A stretch of 64,000 bases of DNA from Pseudomonas protegens CHA0. Its GTDB lineage: Bacteria; Pseudomonadota; Gammaproteobacteria; Pseudomonadales; Pseudomonadaceae. Both the position numbers and the translations under genes were made by a program. Positions 24,546 to 33,511 of this stretch are shown here, in pieces. Position 1 is the first letter of the stretch. Every line of letters starts with the position of its first letter. Where the stretch lies: contig NC_021237.1 in NCBI RefSeq assembly GCF_000397205.1, forward strand, positions 3,287,001 through 3,351,000, in the 5' to 3' direction. Below the pieces are notes generated by a model. It did no database searches. It saw only the letters and a list, made by a program, of their open reading frames with translations, and was not told the DNA's origin.

Positions 24546-25436
24546 ATGAATGCTGATACCGCAATTCGCATCATCGAGCCGCCGCCCTCCCGGGGGCAGC
24601 TGCTTTACGACGGCATCCGCAGCCTGCGCAAGCCCAAGCCGGACGCCGCGCCCCAACTGCCGACGGAGCGCCTGGTGCGCCCGGCGGTAGAGCTCAAGGC
24701 CGACGAAATAGCCCGTTACGCCCAGGCCTGCGGCTTTCGCCGGGAACACGGGGTGCCGCTGGCGTTTCCCCACACCCTGGCGTTCCCGCTGCATCTGTTG
24801 CTGCTGACCCGCCCGACGTTTCCCTATCCGGCCAGTGGCATGGTCCACCTGGCCAACCGCATCCGCCAGTACCAACGGTTGGAGGAGGGCCAGGCCCTGC
24901 GCCTGGAGGTGTTTGCCGAGCGTTGGTTGGCCCATCCCAAGGGCCAGGCGCTGTCGATTGCCACCCGGGCCCACAGTGGCGGCAGCCTGGTCTGGGAAAG
25001 CGACAGCCTGTACCTGCGCCGCGGTGTAGCCGGGCCCATCGGCGAGCCCTGGGAGGGCTTGTTGCAATGGGATGAGCAGGCCTTGGTGCGCACTCAGCGC
25101 TGGAGCCTGGGGGGCGATCTGGGCCGCCGCTTTGCCCAGGTCAGCGGCGACTTCAACCCGATCCATACCTCATGGCTGGGCGCCCGGCTGTTCGGCTTCC
25201 GCCGGCCCATTGCCCACGGCATGTGGACCCTGGGCCGGGCCCTGGCGGCCCAGCAACCGCCCCATCCACTGGCGGCGGCCCAACTGGACTGCGAGTTCAA
25301 GCTGCCGATCTTCCTGCCGGCGGCGGTGACCCTGTGGAATCGCCTGCCGGACGGCCCGCGCCATGAGTTCGAAGTGCGCAACAACGCGGGGGACAAGCCC
25401 CACATGCGCGGTCTATTTATCTGGGGAGCTCGTTGA
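24546..25436 (+). CDS. MaoC-like hot-dog enoyl-CoA hydratase
   Basis: A 296-residue double hot-dog protein. The C-terminal half has the hydratase-2 signature FNPIHTSWLGARLFGF with D and H (GDFNPIH) as catalytic residues and then HGMWTLGRAL. The N-terminal half is a non-catalytic hot-dog. It likely makes 3-hydroxyacyl-CoA from trans-2-enoyl-CoA in the pathway of its neighbours. It starts 4 bases behind the reductase stop and its own TGA overlaps the ATG of the thiolase gene, so translation is coupled on both sides. It takes the place of the hydratase half of FadB, which is not in this cluster. Confidence 0.85.
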   Translation: MNADTAIRIIEPPPSRGQLLYDGIRSLRKPKPDAAPQLPTERLVRPAVELKADEIARYAQACGFRREHGVPLAFPHTLAFPLHLLLLTRPTFPYPASGMVHLANRIRQYQRLEEGQALRLEVFAERWLAHPKGQALSIATRAHSGGSLVWESDSLYLRRGVAGPIGEPWEGLLQWDEQALVRTQRWSLGGDLGRRFAQVSGDFNPIHTSWLGARLFGFRRPIAHGMWTLGRALAAQQPPHPLAAAQLDCEFKLPIFLPAAVTLWNRLPDGPRHEFEVRNNAGDKPHMRGLFIWGAR

Positions 25437-26734
25437 TGGCTGAGTACAGTTTCAATCCGGCGCCGGTACGCCGGGTGGCGATCCTGGGCGGTAACCGGAT
25501 TCCGTTCGCCCGTTCCAACACGGTATATGCCAATGACAGCAACCAGGACCTGCTGGTGGCGGCGTTGCAGGGCCTGGTGGATCGCTACGGCCTGTCCGGC
25601 CAGCGCCTGGGGGAGTTCGCCGCGGGGGCGGTGATCAAGCATTCGCGGGATTTCAACCTGGCCCGGGAAAGTCTCTTGTCCACCACCCTGTCGCCGCAGA
25701 CCCCGGCCTATGACCTGCAGCAGGCCTGCGGCACCGGGCTTGAGGCGGCGCTGCTGGTGGCCAACAAGATCGCCCTAGGGCAGATCGAAGTGGGCATTGC
25801 CGGGGGCGCCGACACCACCTCCGACGCGCCCATCGGCATTAACGAAGGCCTGCGCCGCACCTTGCTCCAGGCCAACCGCGCCAAGGGCACCGGCAACAAG
25901 CTGCGCAGCCTGCTCAAGGTGCGCCCGGGGATGCTCTTCAAGCCGTTGCTGCCACGCAACGGCGAGCCGCGCACCGGGCTGTCCATGGGCGAGCACTGCG
26001 AAGAAATGGCCAAGCGCTGGCAGATCAAGCGCCTGGCCCAGGATGAACTGGCCCTCACCAGCCACCACCAGTTGAATGCGGCCTACCAGCGCGGCTTCTT
26101 CGATGACCTGATCACCCCGTACCGCGGCCTGAAACGCGATAACAACCTGCGGGCCGACGCCAGCCTGGAGAAGCTCGCCGGCCTGGGCCCGGCCTACGAC
26201 CGCCACAACGGCACCCTGACCGCCGGCAACTCGACCCCGCTCACCGATGGCGCCTCGGTGGTGCTGCTGGCCAGCGAAGACTGGGCGGCGGCCAACAACC
26301 TGCCGGTGCTGGCCTACCTGCGTACCGGGGAAACCGCCGCGGTGAACTTTGTCGACGGCAGTGAAGGGCTGCTGATGGCCCCGGCCTATGCCGTGCCGCG
26401 CATGCTCGCCCGGGAGGGCCTGAGCCTGGAGGATTTCGACTTCTACGAGATCCACGAAGCCTTTGCCGCCCAGGTGCTGTGCACCCTCAAGGCCTGGGAG
26501 GACGCTGATTACTGCCGGGACAAGCTCGGCCTAGACGGACCGCTGGGCAGCATCGAGCGCAGCAAGCTCAACGTCAACGGCGGCTCCCTGGGCTGCGGGC
26601 ATCCGTTCGCCGCCACCGGTGGGCGGCAACTGGCGACCCTGGCCAAGGCGATCCATGAGCGCGGCGGCGGCCGCGGGCTGATTTCCATCTGTGCAGCAGG
26701 CGGGCTGGGCGTAACCGCCATCGTCGAAAAATAA
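25436..26734 (+). CDS. Acetyl-CoA C-acyltransferase (thiolase, FadI-like)
   Basis: A 432-residue thiolase. The ATG at 25436 overlaps the preceding TGA (TGATG). The acyl-accepting cysteine is in LQQACGTGLEAAL, the catalytic histidine in YEIHEAFAAQ and the second cysteine in GCGHPFAATGGR. Length and sequence fit the FadI/FadA class that ends each beta-oxidation cycle by releasing acetyl-CoA. It is the fourth gene of the operon. With the long acyl-CoA dehydrogenase, FabG4-like reductase and MaoC hydratase, the cluster holds a full set of single-function beta-oxidation enzymes. Confidence 0.9.
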   Translation: MAEYSFNPAPVRRVAILGGNRIPFARSNTVYANDSNQDLLVAALQGLVDRYGLSGQRLGEFAAGAVIKHSRDFNLARESLLSTTLSPQTPAYDLQQACGTGLEAALLVANKIALGQIEVGIAGGADTTSDAPIGINEGLRRTLLQANRAKGTGNKLRSLLKVRPGMLFKPLLPRNGEPRTGLSMGEHCEEMAKRWQIKRLAQDELALTSHHQLNAAYQRGFFDDLITPYRGLKRDNNLRADASLEKLAGLGPAYDRHNGTLTAGNSTPLTDGASVVLLASEDWAAANNLPVLAYLRTGETAAVNFVDGSEGLLMAPAYAVPRMLAREGLSLEDFDFYEIHEAFAAQVLCTLKAWEDADYCRDKLGLDGPLGSIERSKLNVNGGSLGCGHPFAATGGRQLATLAKAIHERGGGRGLISICAAGGLGVTAIVEK

Positions 26735-26753
26735 AATAACAAGGAGACTGCCA

Positions 26754-28457
26754 ATGAGTGTCGTGAGCCTGCAACCCGTCGAGCGTATCTGGCTGAACGC
26801 TTACCTGCCGGGAGTGCCCAGCGATATCGAAGCCGAGATCGACCGTTACCCGTCGCTGCGGGAAGTGTTCCTCGAACACGTGGACAAGTATCGCCAACGG
26901 GTGGCCTATGTGAGCATCGGCACCGAGATGGGCTACGACCTGTGGGAGAAGCGGGTATTCGCTTTCGCCGCCTGGTTGCAGTCCAAGGGAGTGAAGAAGG
27001 GCGACCGGGTGGCGTTGATGATGCCCAACTGCCTGCAGTACCCGATCTGCCTGTTCGGCACCCTGCTGGTGGGGGCCGTGGTGGTCAACGTCAACCCGCT
27101 GTACACGGCGCACGAACTGCGGCACCTGCTCAAGGACAGCGGCGCCGAGACCGTGGTGATCTTCGAGAATTTCGCCCACACCCTGGAACAGGCGATGCCG
27201 GGCAGCCAATTGAAGAACATCGTGGTGGCCGCCATCGGTGACCTGCTGGGCACCTTCAAGGGCGCAGCCCTGAACTTCGCCTTGCGCCATGTGCAAAAGC
27301 AGGTGCCGAAATTCAACCTGCCGGGGGCCATCCGCTTTCCGGCGATGATGAAGCTGGCCAGCGTGCTGGAGCACCGCCCGGTGGAACTCAAGCAGGACGA
27401 CATCGCCTTCCTGCAATACACCGGCGGCACCACGGGCGATGCCAAGGGCGCCATGCTCACGCACCGCAACATCCTCGCCAACCTGATGCAGGCCAAGGCC
27501 TGGGTCGGTGACCAGCTGGACGAGAACCAGCAGGAAACCAACGTCACCCTGTTGCCGCTGTACCACGTGCTGTCGCTGACGGTGAACTGCCTGATGTTCA
27601 TGTGCCTGGGCGGGCGCAACATCCTGATCGCCAACCCGCGGGATGTGAAGCGGGTGCAGATGATCCTGCGCAAGGAAAAGTTCAGCGGCATCGTCGGGGT
27701 CAACACCCTGTTCAACGGCCTGCTGGAGAACGAAGAGTTTCGCGGCAGGGATTTCTCCGACCTGAAGCTGGCGATTGCGGGCGGCATGGCCACCCACACC
27801 TCGGTGGCCCGGCGCTGGAAGGAAGTCACCGGGGTGCCGATCATCGAAGGCTACGGCCTGACCGAGTGCTCGCCGGTGGTGAGCATCAGCCCGATCGACA
27901 TTGCGCGCATGCGCGAAGGCGATTTCACCGGGACCATCGGCGTACCGCTGCCTTCGACCTGGGTGCGCTTCGTGCGCGAGGACGGCCAACTGGCCGAGCT
28001 GGGCGAGGAGGGCGAGCTGCAGGTACGCGGGCCGCAGGTGATGAAGGGCTACTGGCAGCGCCCGGAGGAAACCGCCAAGGTTCTGGACCGCCACGGCTGG
28101 CTGTCCACCGGGGATGTCGGGGTGATGAACGAGCAGGGCTTCATTCGCCTGGTGGACCGCAAGAAGGACATGATCCTGGTCTCCGGTTTCAACGTGTACC
28201 CCAACGAGATCGAGGATGTGGTGGCCTTGCACCCCGGGGTGGCGGAAGTGGCGGCGATTGGCGTCGAGGATGATGTGACCGGCGAGAAAGTGAAGATCTT
28301 CGTCGTGCGCAAGGACCCGGCGCTGACCCAGGACCAGTTGCTGGCCCACTGCCGGGAATACCTCACCGGCTACAAAGTGCCGCGCTATGTAGAGTTCCGT
28401 ACCCAAGAGCTGCCCAAGACCACCGTGGGCAAAGTCCTGCGCCGCGCCCTGCGCTGA
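26754..28457 (+). CDS. Long-chain fatty-acid-CoA ligase (FadD type)
   Basis: A 567-residue AMP-forming acyl-CoA synthetase. AAGGAGACTGCC precedes the ATG. Motifs are the AMP/P-loop YTGGTTGDAKGAMLTHRN, the acyl-adenylate motif GYGLTECSPV and the FACS signature WLSTGDVGVMNEQGF with VDRKKDMILVSG. The C-terminal lysine is in KTTVGKVLRRALR. It activates fatty acids to acyl-CoA for the four enzymes encoded before it. Pseudomonas carries fadD1/fadD2 elsewhere, so this is probably a specialised third copy linked to alkane-derived or surface lipids. The symbol is not given for that reason. The gene ends at a REP pair. Confidence 0.9.
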   Translation: MSVVSLQPVERIWLNAYLPGVPSDIEAEIDRYPSLREVFLEHVDKYRQRVAYVSIGTEMGYDLWEKRVFAFAAWLQSKGVKKGDRVALMMPNCLQYPICLFGTLLVGAVVVNVNPLYTAHELRHLLKDSGAETVVIFENFAHTLEQAMPGSQLKNIVVAAIGDLLGTFKGAALNFALRHVQKQVPKFNLPGAIRFPAMMKLASVLEHRPVELKQDDIAFLQYTGGTTGDAKGAMLTHRNILANLMQAKAWVGDQLDENQQETNVTLLPLYHVLSLTVNCLMFMCLGGRNILIANPRDVKRVQMILRKEKFSGIVGVNTLFNGLLENEEFRGRDFSDLKLAIAGGMATHTSVARRWKEVTGVPIIEGYGLTECSPVVSISPIDIARMREGDFTGTIGVPLPSTWVRFVREDGQLAELGEEGELQVRGPQVMKGYWQRPEETAKVLDRHGWLSTGDVGVMNEQGFIRLVDRKKDMILVSGFNVYPNEIEDVVALHPGVAEVAAIGVEDDVTGEKVKIFVVRKDPALTQDQLLAHCREYLTGYKVPRYVEFRTQELPKTTVGKVLRRALR

Positions 28458-28460
28458 CCC

Positions 28461-28542
28461 GCAGGAGCCGGCTTGCCGGCGAAGAGGCCCCTGGGCCTTG
28501 CGCCGTTTCCGAAGGCGCCTTCGCTGGCTAGCCAGCGCCTAC
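28461..28542. repeat. REP pair between convergent FadD-type and exporter genes
   Basis: gcaggagccggcttgccggc and the mirror form ctggctagccagcgcctac. It sits exactly between the stop codons of two converging genes and could act as a two-way transcription stop. Confidence 0.85.
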
Positions 28543-29834
28543 AAGGCGTTGGGCAGGCGGACCTGGCCCGGTTGCAGGCCGAACACTTCCACGCCCTCCG
28601 GGGTCGATTGGCCCACGGTCACCGGCACCCGCTGGCCTGGTTGATCGGCCGTTGCCCGGTATTCCACGCTCATGCCGTCGGCGTCGCGCTGGATCGCCGC
28701 AGGCGGCAGCACGATGGCCTGGTCGTTGCGGTAGGTGACGATGGTCAGCCGCGCGCTCATGCCCAGGCGCACCCGTTGCAGTTGTTCGCGGCTGAGCTTG
28801 GGCACCGACAGGGTCACCGGGAATTGCGCTCCGGCACCTGCGGTTTCGTTGGGCAGGGCCAGGCTGCTGACGATATCCACCACGCCTTCCAGGCGTTCAC
28901 CATCAAAGCCATCACCGAGAATTTCCACGCGCTGCCCCTGGTGCAGTTGGTTGATGTCCAGCTCCGACACCTTGCTGACGATCTTCAGCTGTTCGATGTT
29001 GGCCAGGCCGAACAGCACTTGCCCCGGGCTCAGGCGTGAACCGGTCTGCACCGGACCGTTGGCGGCACCGGCGGTGTTCGGGCCCGCGCCGCCATTGGGT
29101 GGCGGCACCACGATGCCGGCAAAGGGGGCGACCACGTTCTTGTGCTCCAGCAGTTTGCGCAGGGCGTCGTACTTGACCGTGGCGTTGGTCAACTCCATTT
29201 CGGCAATCTGCCGGTATTCCCCCGTGCCCTGGTTCAGCGCCTGCTGCAATTCACTCTGGGCGGCGGCCAGGTCCAGGCGCTGCATCTGTGCCTGTTGCTC
29301 CTGGTCGTTGAGCTCGTTGCGCGGAATGATTCCGCGCTGGAACAGGTTCTGGCTTTCCCGCAGCTTGCGTTCGGTATTGGCCAGGGACATCTGCGAGTTG
29401 CGCAGGGTACGGCGGGCTCGGGTGACCACGGCGCCGTTGTTCCAGTCCTGCAGCTCCTGGACGGTGCGGCGGGCCTTGAGCAAGGTGGAAAGGGCTTCGC
29501 GCGACTGGATCTCCACCAGCCCCGGGTCCATCTGCAAAAGGACCTGGCCGGCCTCTACGCGCTGGCCCTGTTCCACCAGGCTGGCCTGCACATTGCCTTC
29601 GAACGGGGCGGTGAGGACCACGGTCTTTTGGGGTTCGATCTTGCCCACCAGGCCGATCTGGTGAGTCAGTACCGTGCCTTGCACGCTGACCCAGCGGGCC
29701 TCGCTGGCCGGAGTGCTGGCGGGGGACTGGAGGGTGACCAGGGCAGCGGCGCCCACGGCGAGGGCGACGGCCAGGGCCAGCGCTTGCAGGGTATGGCGAC
29801 GGCGCTTGCTCGCCTGCGGCTTGTCAGAAGTCAT
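28539..29834 (-). CDS. Membrane-fusion (HlyD/MacA-type) adaptor of an ABC exporter
   Basis: A 431-residue periplasmic adaptor. The ATG at 29834 (MTSDKPQASKRRRH) overlaps the TolC-type gene by 11 bases. A single N-terminal membrane segment (TLQALALAVALAVGAAALVTL) is followed by a lipoyl-type half (GLVGKIEPQKTVVLTAPFEG), a long coiled-coil hairpin with heptads around residues 85-200, and a beta-barrel with GDGFDGERLEGVVDIV. It links the inner-membrane permease to the outer-membrane channel. It is the last gene of a four-gene minus-strand operon (ATPase, permease, channel, adaptor). The stop lies next to the REP pair. Confidence 0.85.
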   Translation of the reverse strand: MTSDKPQASKRRRHTLQALALAVALAVGAAALVTLQSPASTPASEARWVSVQGTVLTHQIGLVGKIEPQKTVVLTAPFEGNVQASLVEQGQRVEAGQVLLQMDPGLVEIQSREALSTLLKARRTVQELQDWNNGAVVTRARRTLRNSQMSLANTERKLRESQNLFQRGIIPRNELNDQEQQAQMQRLDLAAAQSELQQALNQGTGEYRQIAEMELTNATVKYDALRKLLEHKNVVAPFAGIVVPPPNGGAGPNTAGAANGPVQTGSRLSPGQVLFGLANIEQLKIVSKVSELDINQLHQGQRVEILGDGFDGERLEGVVDIVSSLALPNETAGAGAQFPVTLSVPKLSREQLQRVRLGMSARLTIVTYRNDQAIVLPPAAIQRDADGMSVEYRATADQPGQRVPVTVGQSTPEGVEVFGLQPGQVRLPNAL

Positions 29835-31314
29835 TGAGCGCAATGTCCCAGCTCTCCAAAGTCATGCCCAGGGTCAGGTCCAGTTGCGTCTGGGCGTTCA
29901 GGTAGGCGATCAGCGCATTGAGCCGGGCATTCTCGGCGTTGCGCAGGTCACCCTCGAAACTCAGCACCTGGAAGTTGCTGGAACGGCCGGCACTGAGCTT
30001 TTCCCGTTCGATGTCCAGCTTGCGCTTGGACAGTTCGCTGGCGCGCTGGGCAATCTCGTACTGGCGCCAGCGGGTGCCCAGGTCGCGCACCACGTTGTTG
30101 ACGTCACGCTCCAGCACCTGGCGGGCATCGGCCAGGAGGATTTCCTGGTTCTCCACATTGACCCGGGCGTGGACCTCGGCCTGGCGGGTACTCAGGTCGC
30201 CAATGGGAATCTGCACCTGGACCCCGGCGTAGCTGTCCCAGCGCCGGTCCGAACCGTTGCTGGTGTCATTGTCATAGCGGCTGCGGGTCTGGTTGGCCCC
30301 GGCCACCAGGGATACGTCCCAGCGCGACTGGTCCTTGGCGATCACCAGGTTCAGATCGGCCTGCTGGCTGCCCAGCAGGGTAGCCAGGTATTCGGGCTGC
30401 TGGATCTGCGCAAGCCGCAGGGCCTCGCGCTGGTCGATGCTGATCTTGGCCGCCTGCAGGGCCTCGCTGGCGTGGATCCGGCTGGACATGTCCAGGGCCA
30501 GCAGACGCAGCAGCGACAGGCGGTTGACGTCCACCTGGTTGCGCGCTTCCTCCACCCCCAGCTCCTGGCTGGCGATGTCGGCTTCGGTCTGCACGATCTC
30601 GAACTCGGCCATGCGCCCGGCGCTGATCAGCGCGCGGTTGACTTCCAGCAGGGCATTGGCGCGTTTGAGGGCTTCCTGGGCGATGGTCAGCTGTTCCTGG
30701 GAACGCAGCAGCTCGCGGTAGGTGGTAATGATCGCGGTGATGGTCTGGGCGACCCCGGCCTTGAGGTTGAGGCGGTTGCTTTGTTCGGTGATGCGCGCCA
30801 GGCGCAACGGCGCGGTGGTCACGTCCCAGCCGGCGCCGCGCAGCAATGGCTGGATGATCGCCAGGTCCAGGCCGTCGCTGCGCTGGCGGCCGGCCCGATC
30901 GGCTTTGTTCAGGTCCTGGATCCAGGCCATGCTCAGGCGCGTGCCGTACTCGCTCAACAGGCTGGTGGCCGGGGCCATGTTGAGGTTCTGCGTGGTGTCG
31001 CTGCTGCCCCGGGTGGTGCGGTAGTTGCCGGTGATCAGCAGCTTGGGGTTGAACACATCCTCGGCCACCCGCAGGTCGAACTTCTGCGCCACCCGCTGCA
31101 GGTACGAACTGCGGATGCTGCGGTTGTTGCGCAAGCCCAGGTAGACCGCGTCCCCCAGGGTCAGGTCGGTGACCTGCTGGCTGAGCAGGGCGCTGCGCGA
31201 GTAGTCGCTGCGCATGGTGGGAGCGGAGGGGCGATCCACCCGCTCATCGGCGCTGAGCGCCGGCAAGTACAAAAGGCACAGGCAGGCGAGTGTTCGCAGG
31301 CGCCAGTCATTCAT
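29824..31314 (-). CDS. TolC-family outer-membrane channel protein
   Basis: A 496-residue outer-membrane efflux protein with a signal peptide (LRTLACLCLLYLPALS-ADE). TolC-type repeats of long helices are visible: LTLGDAVYLGLRNNRSIRSS at the start of repeat 1 and ALKRANALLEVNRALISAGR in the first half, with similar text in the second (RQVLERDVNNVVRDLGTRW). The ATG overlaps the permease gene stop by 8 bases. It would form the outer-membrane tunnel of the adjacent MacB-like exporter. Having a dedicated TolC protein in the operon indicates a self-contained tripartite pump. Confidence 0.85.
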   Translation of the reverse strand: MNDWRLRTLACLCLLYLPALSADERVDRPSAPTMRSDYSRSALLSQQVTDLTLGDAVYLGLRNNRSIRSSYLQRVAQKFDLRVAEDVFNPKLLITGNYRTTRGSSDTTQNLNMAPATSLLSEYGTRLSMAWIQDLNKADRAGRQRSDGLDLAIIQPLLRGAGWDVTTAPLRLARITEQSNRLNLKAGVAQTITAIITTYRELLRSQEQLTIAQEALKRANALLEVNRALISAGRMAEFEIVQTEADIASQELGVEEARNQVDVNRLSLLRLLALDMSSRIHASEALQAAKISIDQREALRLAQIQQPEYLATLLGSQQADLNLVIAKDQSRWDVSLVAGANQTRSRYDNDTSNGSDRRWDSYAGVQVQIPIGDLSTRQAEVHARVNVENQEILLADARQVLERDVNNVVRDLGTRWRQYEIAQRASELSKRKLDIEREKLSAGRSSNFQVLSFEGDLRNAENARLNALIAYLNAQTQLDLTLGMTLESWDIALNDF

Positions 31315-32506
31315 CGCGCAACGCCTCCACCGGTTGCAGTCTGGATGCCGAAATGGCCGGGTACAGGCCGAAAAACAGGCCCACCAGCAGGGTGCTCCCG
31401 ATCCCCAGCGGCAGTGCGGCTCCCGCCAGGGAGAAGTGCCAGCCGGACATCCGGGCGTAGATAAAGGCCGAGGCGACGCCCAGTATCGCCCCCGACAGGG
31501 CGCCGACTGCGGTCAGGCTAACCGCCTCCAGCAGGAACAGGTTGCGGATGTCCTTTTGCCGGGCGCCCAGGGCCATGCGGATGCCGATCTCGCGGCGGCG
31601 CTCCGAGACATTCATCAGCATCACGTTCATCACCCCCACGCCACCCCCCACCAGGGAAATGCCGCCCAGGGCCATCAGCAGGTAGCCAAAGGTGCGGCTC
31701 TGCCGGGTCATGCCGTCGATGATCTGCTGCGGGACCTGCACTTCCACCTCACGTCCGCGCAGGATCTTTTTCAAGGCCTGGGTCATGGCCGCGGCGACCT
31801 GCTCCATGTTCTGGCCACCGGCGACCCGGGTCACCACGTTGTCGATCTGTGGCGAAGGGAAAATCCGCCGCATGCTGCCCTGGGGCAGGAACACCGAGTC
31901 ATTGGCCTGGATTGGCACCAGCACCGCGCTGGGCTGGTTCTGCAGGATACCGATGACCAGGAACAGGTAGTCGTTGATCCGCACCCGGTCCCCCAGTTGC
32001 AGCGGGGCCCCGGCGGCGCCCAGGGTCTGAGCCACCTGATGGCCGATCACCGCATAGATTTCGTTCTGATCGAAGTCCGAGAGAAAGCGCCCCTCACGCA
32101 ACTGCAGACGCATGGCCGGCGCCAGCTCGGCGGTCGCGCCCACCACGCTGGCGTTGGCGGAGCGGCCATTGCGAATAAGCGTGGCGCTGAGCAACACCGT
32201 CGGGGCAATGTTGACCAGGCTAGGCACCGCCTGGCTCAGCGCCCGGGTGTCCAGGGCCGCGGGCAGCGGCGTGCGGCTGTCGGCGCTGGCGGGAAAGCGG
32301 GCCACCAGGGTGTCGGTGCCCATGTTCTGGAAGATCGCCGCGGCGTCCTCGGCGGCGTTGTGGCCGATGTTGATCAGTGCCACCACCGAGGAACTGCCGA
32401 TGACGATGCCCAGCAGGGCCAGGATCGAACGCTTGCCCAGGGTGCGCAGGCTGACGAAGGCTTCGTGCAGCAGCTGGCTGGCGCTTTGCTCGACCTTGAG
32501 GCTCAT
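31307..32506 (-). CDS. MacB-type ABC transporter permease
   Basis: A 399-residue permease with the MacB/FtsX layout: one N-terminal membrane segment (SILALLGIVIGSSSVVALI), a large periplasmic domain (about 60-270), and three C-terminal segments (YLLMALGGISLVGGGVGVMN, AVSLTAVGALSGAILGVASA, a third near residue 370). The motif NVMLMNVSERRREIGIRMAL is characteristic. Unlike E. coli MacB the ATPase is a separate protein, encoded by the overlapping upstream gene (ATGA junction). It works by mechanical coupling with the adaptor and channel rather than by moving substrate through the membrane. The substrate is unknown; heme precursors, lipopeptides and similar compounds are common. Confidence 0.88.
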   Translation of the reverse strand: MSLKVEQSASQLLHEAFVSLRTLGKRSILALLGIVIGSSSVVALINIGHNAAEDAAAIFQNMGTDTLVARFPASADSRTPLPAALDTRALSQAVPSLVNIAPTVLLSATLIRNGRSANASVVGATAELAPAMRLQLREGRFLSDFDQNEIYAVIGHQVAQTLGAAGAPLQLGDRVRINDYLFLVIGILQNQPSAVLVPIQANDSVFLPQGSMRRIFPSPQIDNVVTRVAGGQNMEQVAAAMTQALKKILRGREVEVQVPQQIIDGMTRQSRTFGYLLMALGGISLVGGGVGVMNVMLMNVSERRREIGIRMALGARQKDIRNLFLLEAVSLTAVGALSGAILGVASAFIYARMSGWHFSLAGAALPLGIGSTLLVGLFFGLYPAISASRLQPVEALRDE

Positions 32507-33207
32507 GCCGGGCAGACCTCCTGCACCACGCCATTGGTGACACGGATCTGCCGTTCCAGGCGCTGGGCGATATTGGGGTCGTGGGTGACGATGATCAGGG
32601 TCACCCGACGCTCGCGGTTCAGCGCCAGCAGCAGGTCCATGATGTCCTGGGCGGTGTGGCTGTCGAGGTTGCCGGTGGGTTCGTCGGCGAGGATCACCGA
32701 GGGTTCGCCCACCAGGGCCCGGGCGATCGCCACCCGCTGGCGCTGGCCGCCGGAAAGGTCCGCCGGGCGGTGGTCGGCGCGTTGCCCGAGGCCTACCTGG
32801 TCGAGCATGTGCATGGCCCGCTCCAGGGAATCACGCCGGGCCACGCCGCGGTAGCTCAGGGGCAGGGCGACGTTGTCCAGGGCGCTGAGACGCGGCAGCA
32901 GGTTGAAGCTCTGGAACACGAAGCCGATCTGCTGGTTGCGGATCGCCGCCAACTGGTCGGGGCTGGCGCGGAAGATATCGTGGCCGGCAAAGTGATAGTC
33001 GCCGCTGTCGGGCAGATCCAGCAGGCCGAGAATGTTCAGCAGGGTGCTTTTGCCGGAACCGGAGGCACCCAGGATGGCGCAGCTTTCACCGGCCTCGATG
33101 CAAAGGGAGACGTTCTTGAGAATGTGGAGCGGTTGCTCCGCCAGCCGATAGCTCTTGCCTATGCCCTGCAGGGAGATAAAACCTTGCTCGATTATCGTCT
33201 CTGTCAT
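32503..33207 (-). CDS. MacB/LolD-type ABC transporter ATPase
   Basis: A 234-residue ATPase with Walker A GASGSGKST, Q-loop IGFVFQSFNLLPRL, signature LSGGQRQRVAIARAL, Walker B VILADEPTGNLD and switch histidine IIVTHDP. It is the first gene of the exporter operon. The divergent TetR-type gene begins 355 bases away, and the spacer contains two copies of a shared promoter motif, so this operon is likely under the control of that regulator. Confidence 0.9.
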   Translation of the reverse strand: MTETIIEQGFISLQGIGKSYRLAEQPLHILKNVSLCIEAGESCAILGASGSGKSTLLNILGLLDLPDSGDYHFAGHDIFRASPDQLAAIRNQQIGFVFQSFNLLPRLSALDNVALPLSYRGVARRDSLERAMHMLDQVGLGQRADHRPADLSGGQRQRVAIARALVGEPSVILADEPTGNLDSHTAQDIMDLLLALNRERRVTLIIVTHDPNIAQRLERQIRVTNGVVQEVCPA

Positions 33208-33320
33208 CGCTTACCGCGCCGGCTGGCTCGACTGGCTGCTTGAACAACCACGGGGCGCAGGGATCACGCAACAGGGGTATTCAGGGGCAGGGCCAAGCTC
33301 TGGTTTTATTTATTATTTTA

Positions 33321-33335
33321 AAAACATTGTTTGAA
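33321..33335. promoter_or_regulatory. PsrA-box-like site near the exporter promoter
   Basis: AAAACATTGTTTGAA contains AAAC-ATT-GTTTG, an almost exact match to the known PsrA box (G/C-AAAC-N2to4-GTTT-G/C). It lies about 115 bases before the ATPase gene start on the minus side, within a run of A and T, and is one of two sites in this divergent region. Confidence 0.6.
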
Positions 33336-33511
33336 TAGTAACTGCGTTCATCCTGCCACGCCAGCCGTCTGAACCGGGTAATTGAGGGCTTTTTCCAGGT
33401 TTTTTTGCGGAGAAACCCGTGGGTCACAAAAAGGCCGGTGGCCACCGTGACGGTCCCTCGGGCGCTTGCTTTTAGGGCTTCTCGCAGGTATAAAAAATCA
33501 AATTTTTTTTT

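Noticed and set aside
20622..25166. A 1514-codon open frame on the minus strand across the beta-oxidation operon, and several others of 300-900 codons across the window
   Set aside because: These lie antisense to genes with clear family motifs. In high-GC DNA the third-position bias of a real gene keeps an antisense frame free of stops. Their translations are low-complexity (Gly, Ala, Gln, Arg, His rich) and match no family.
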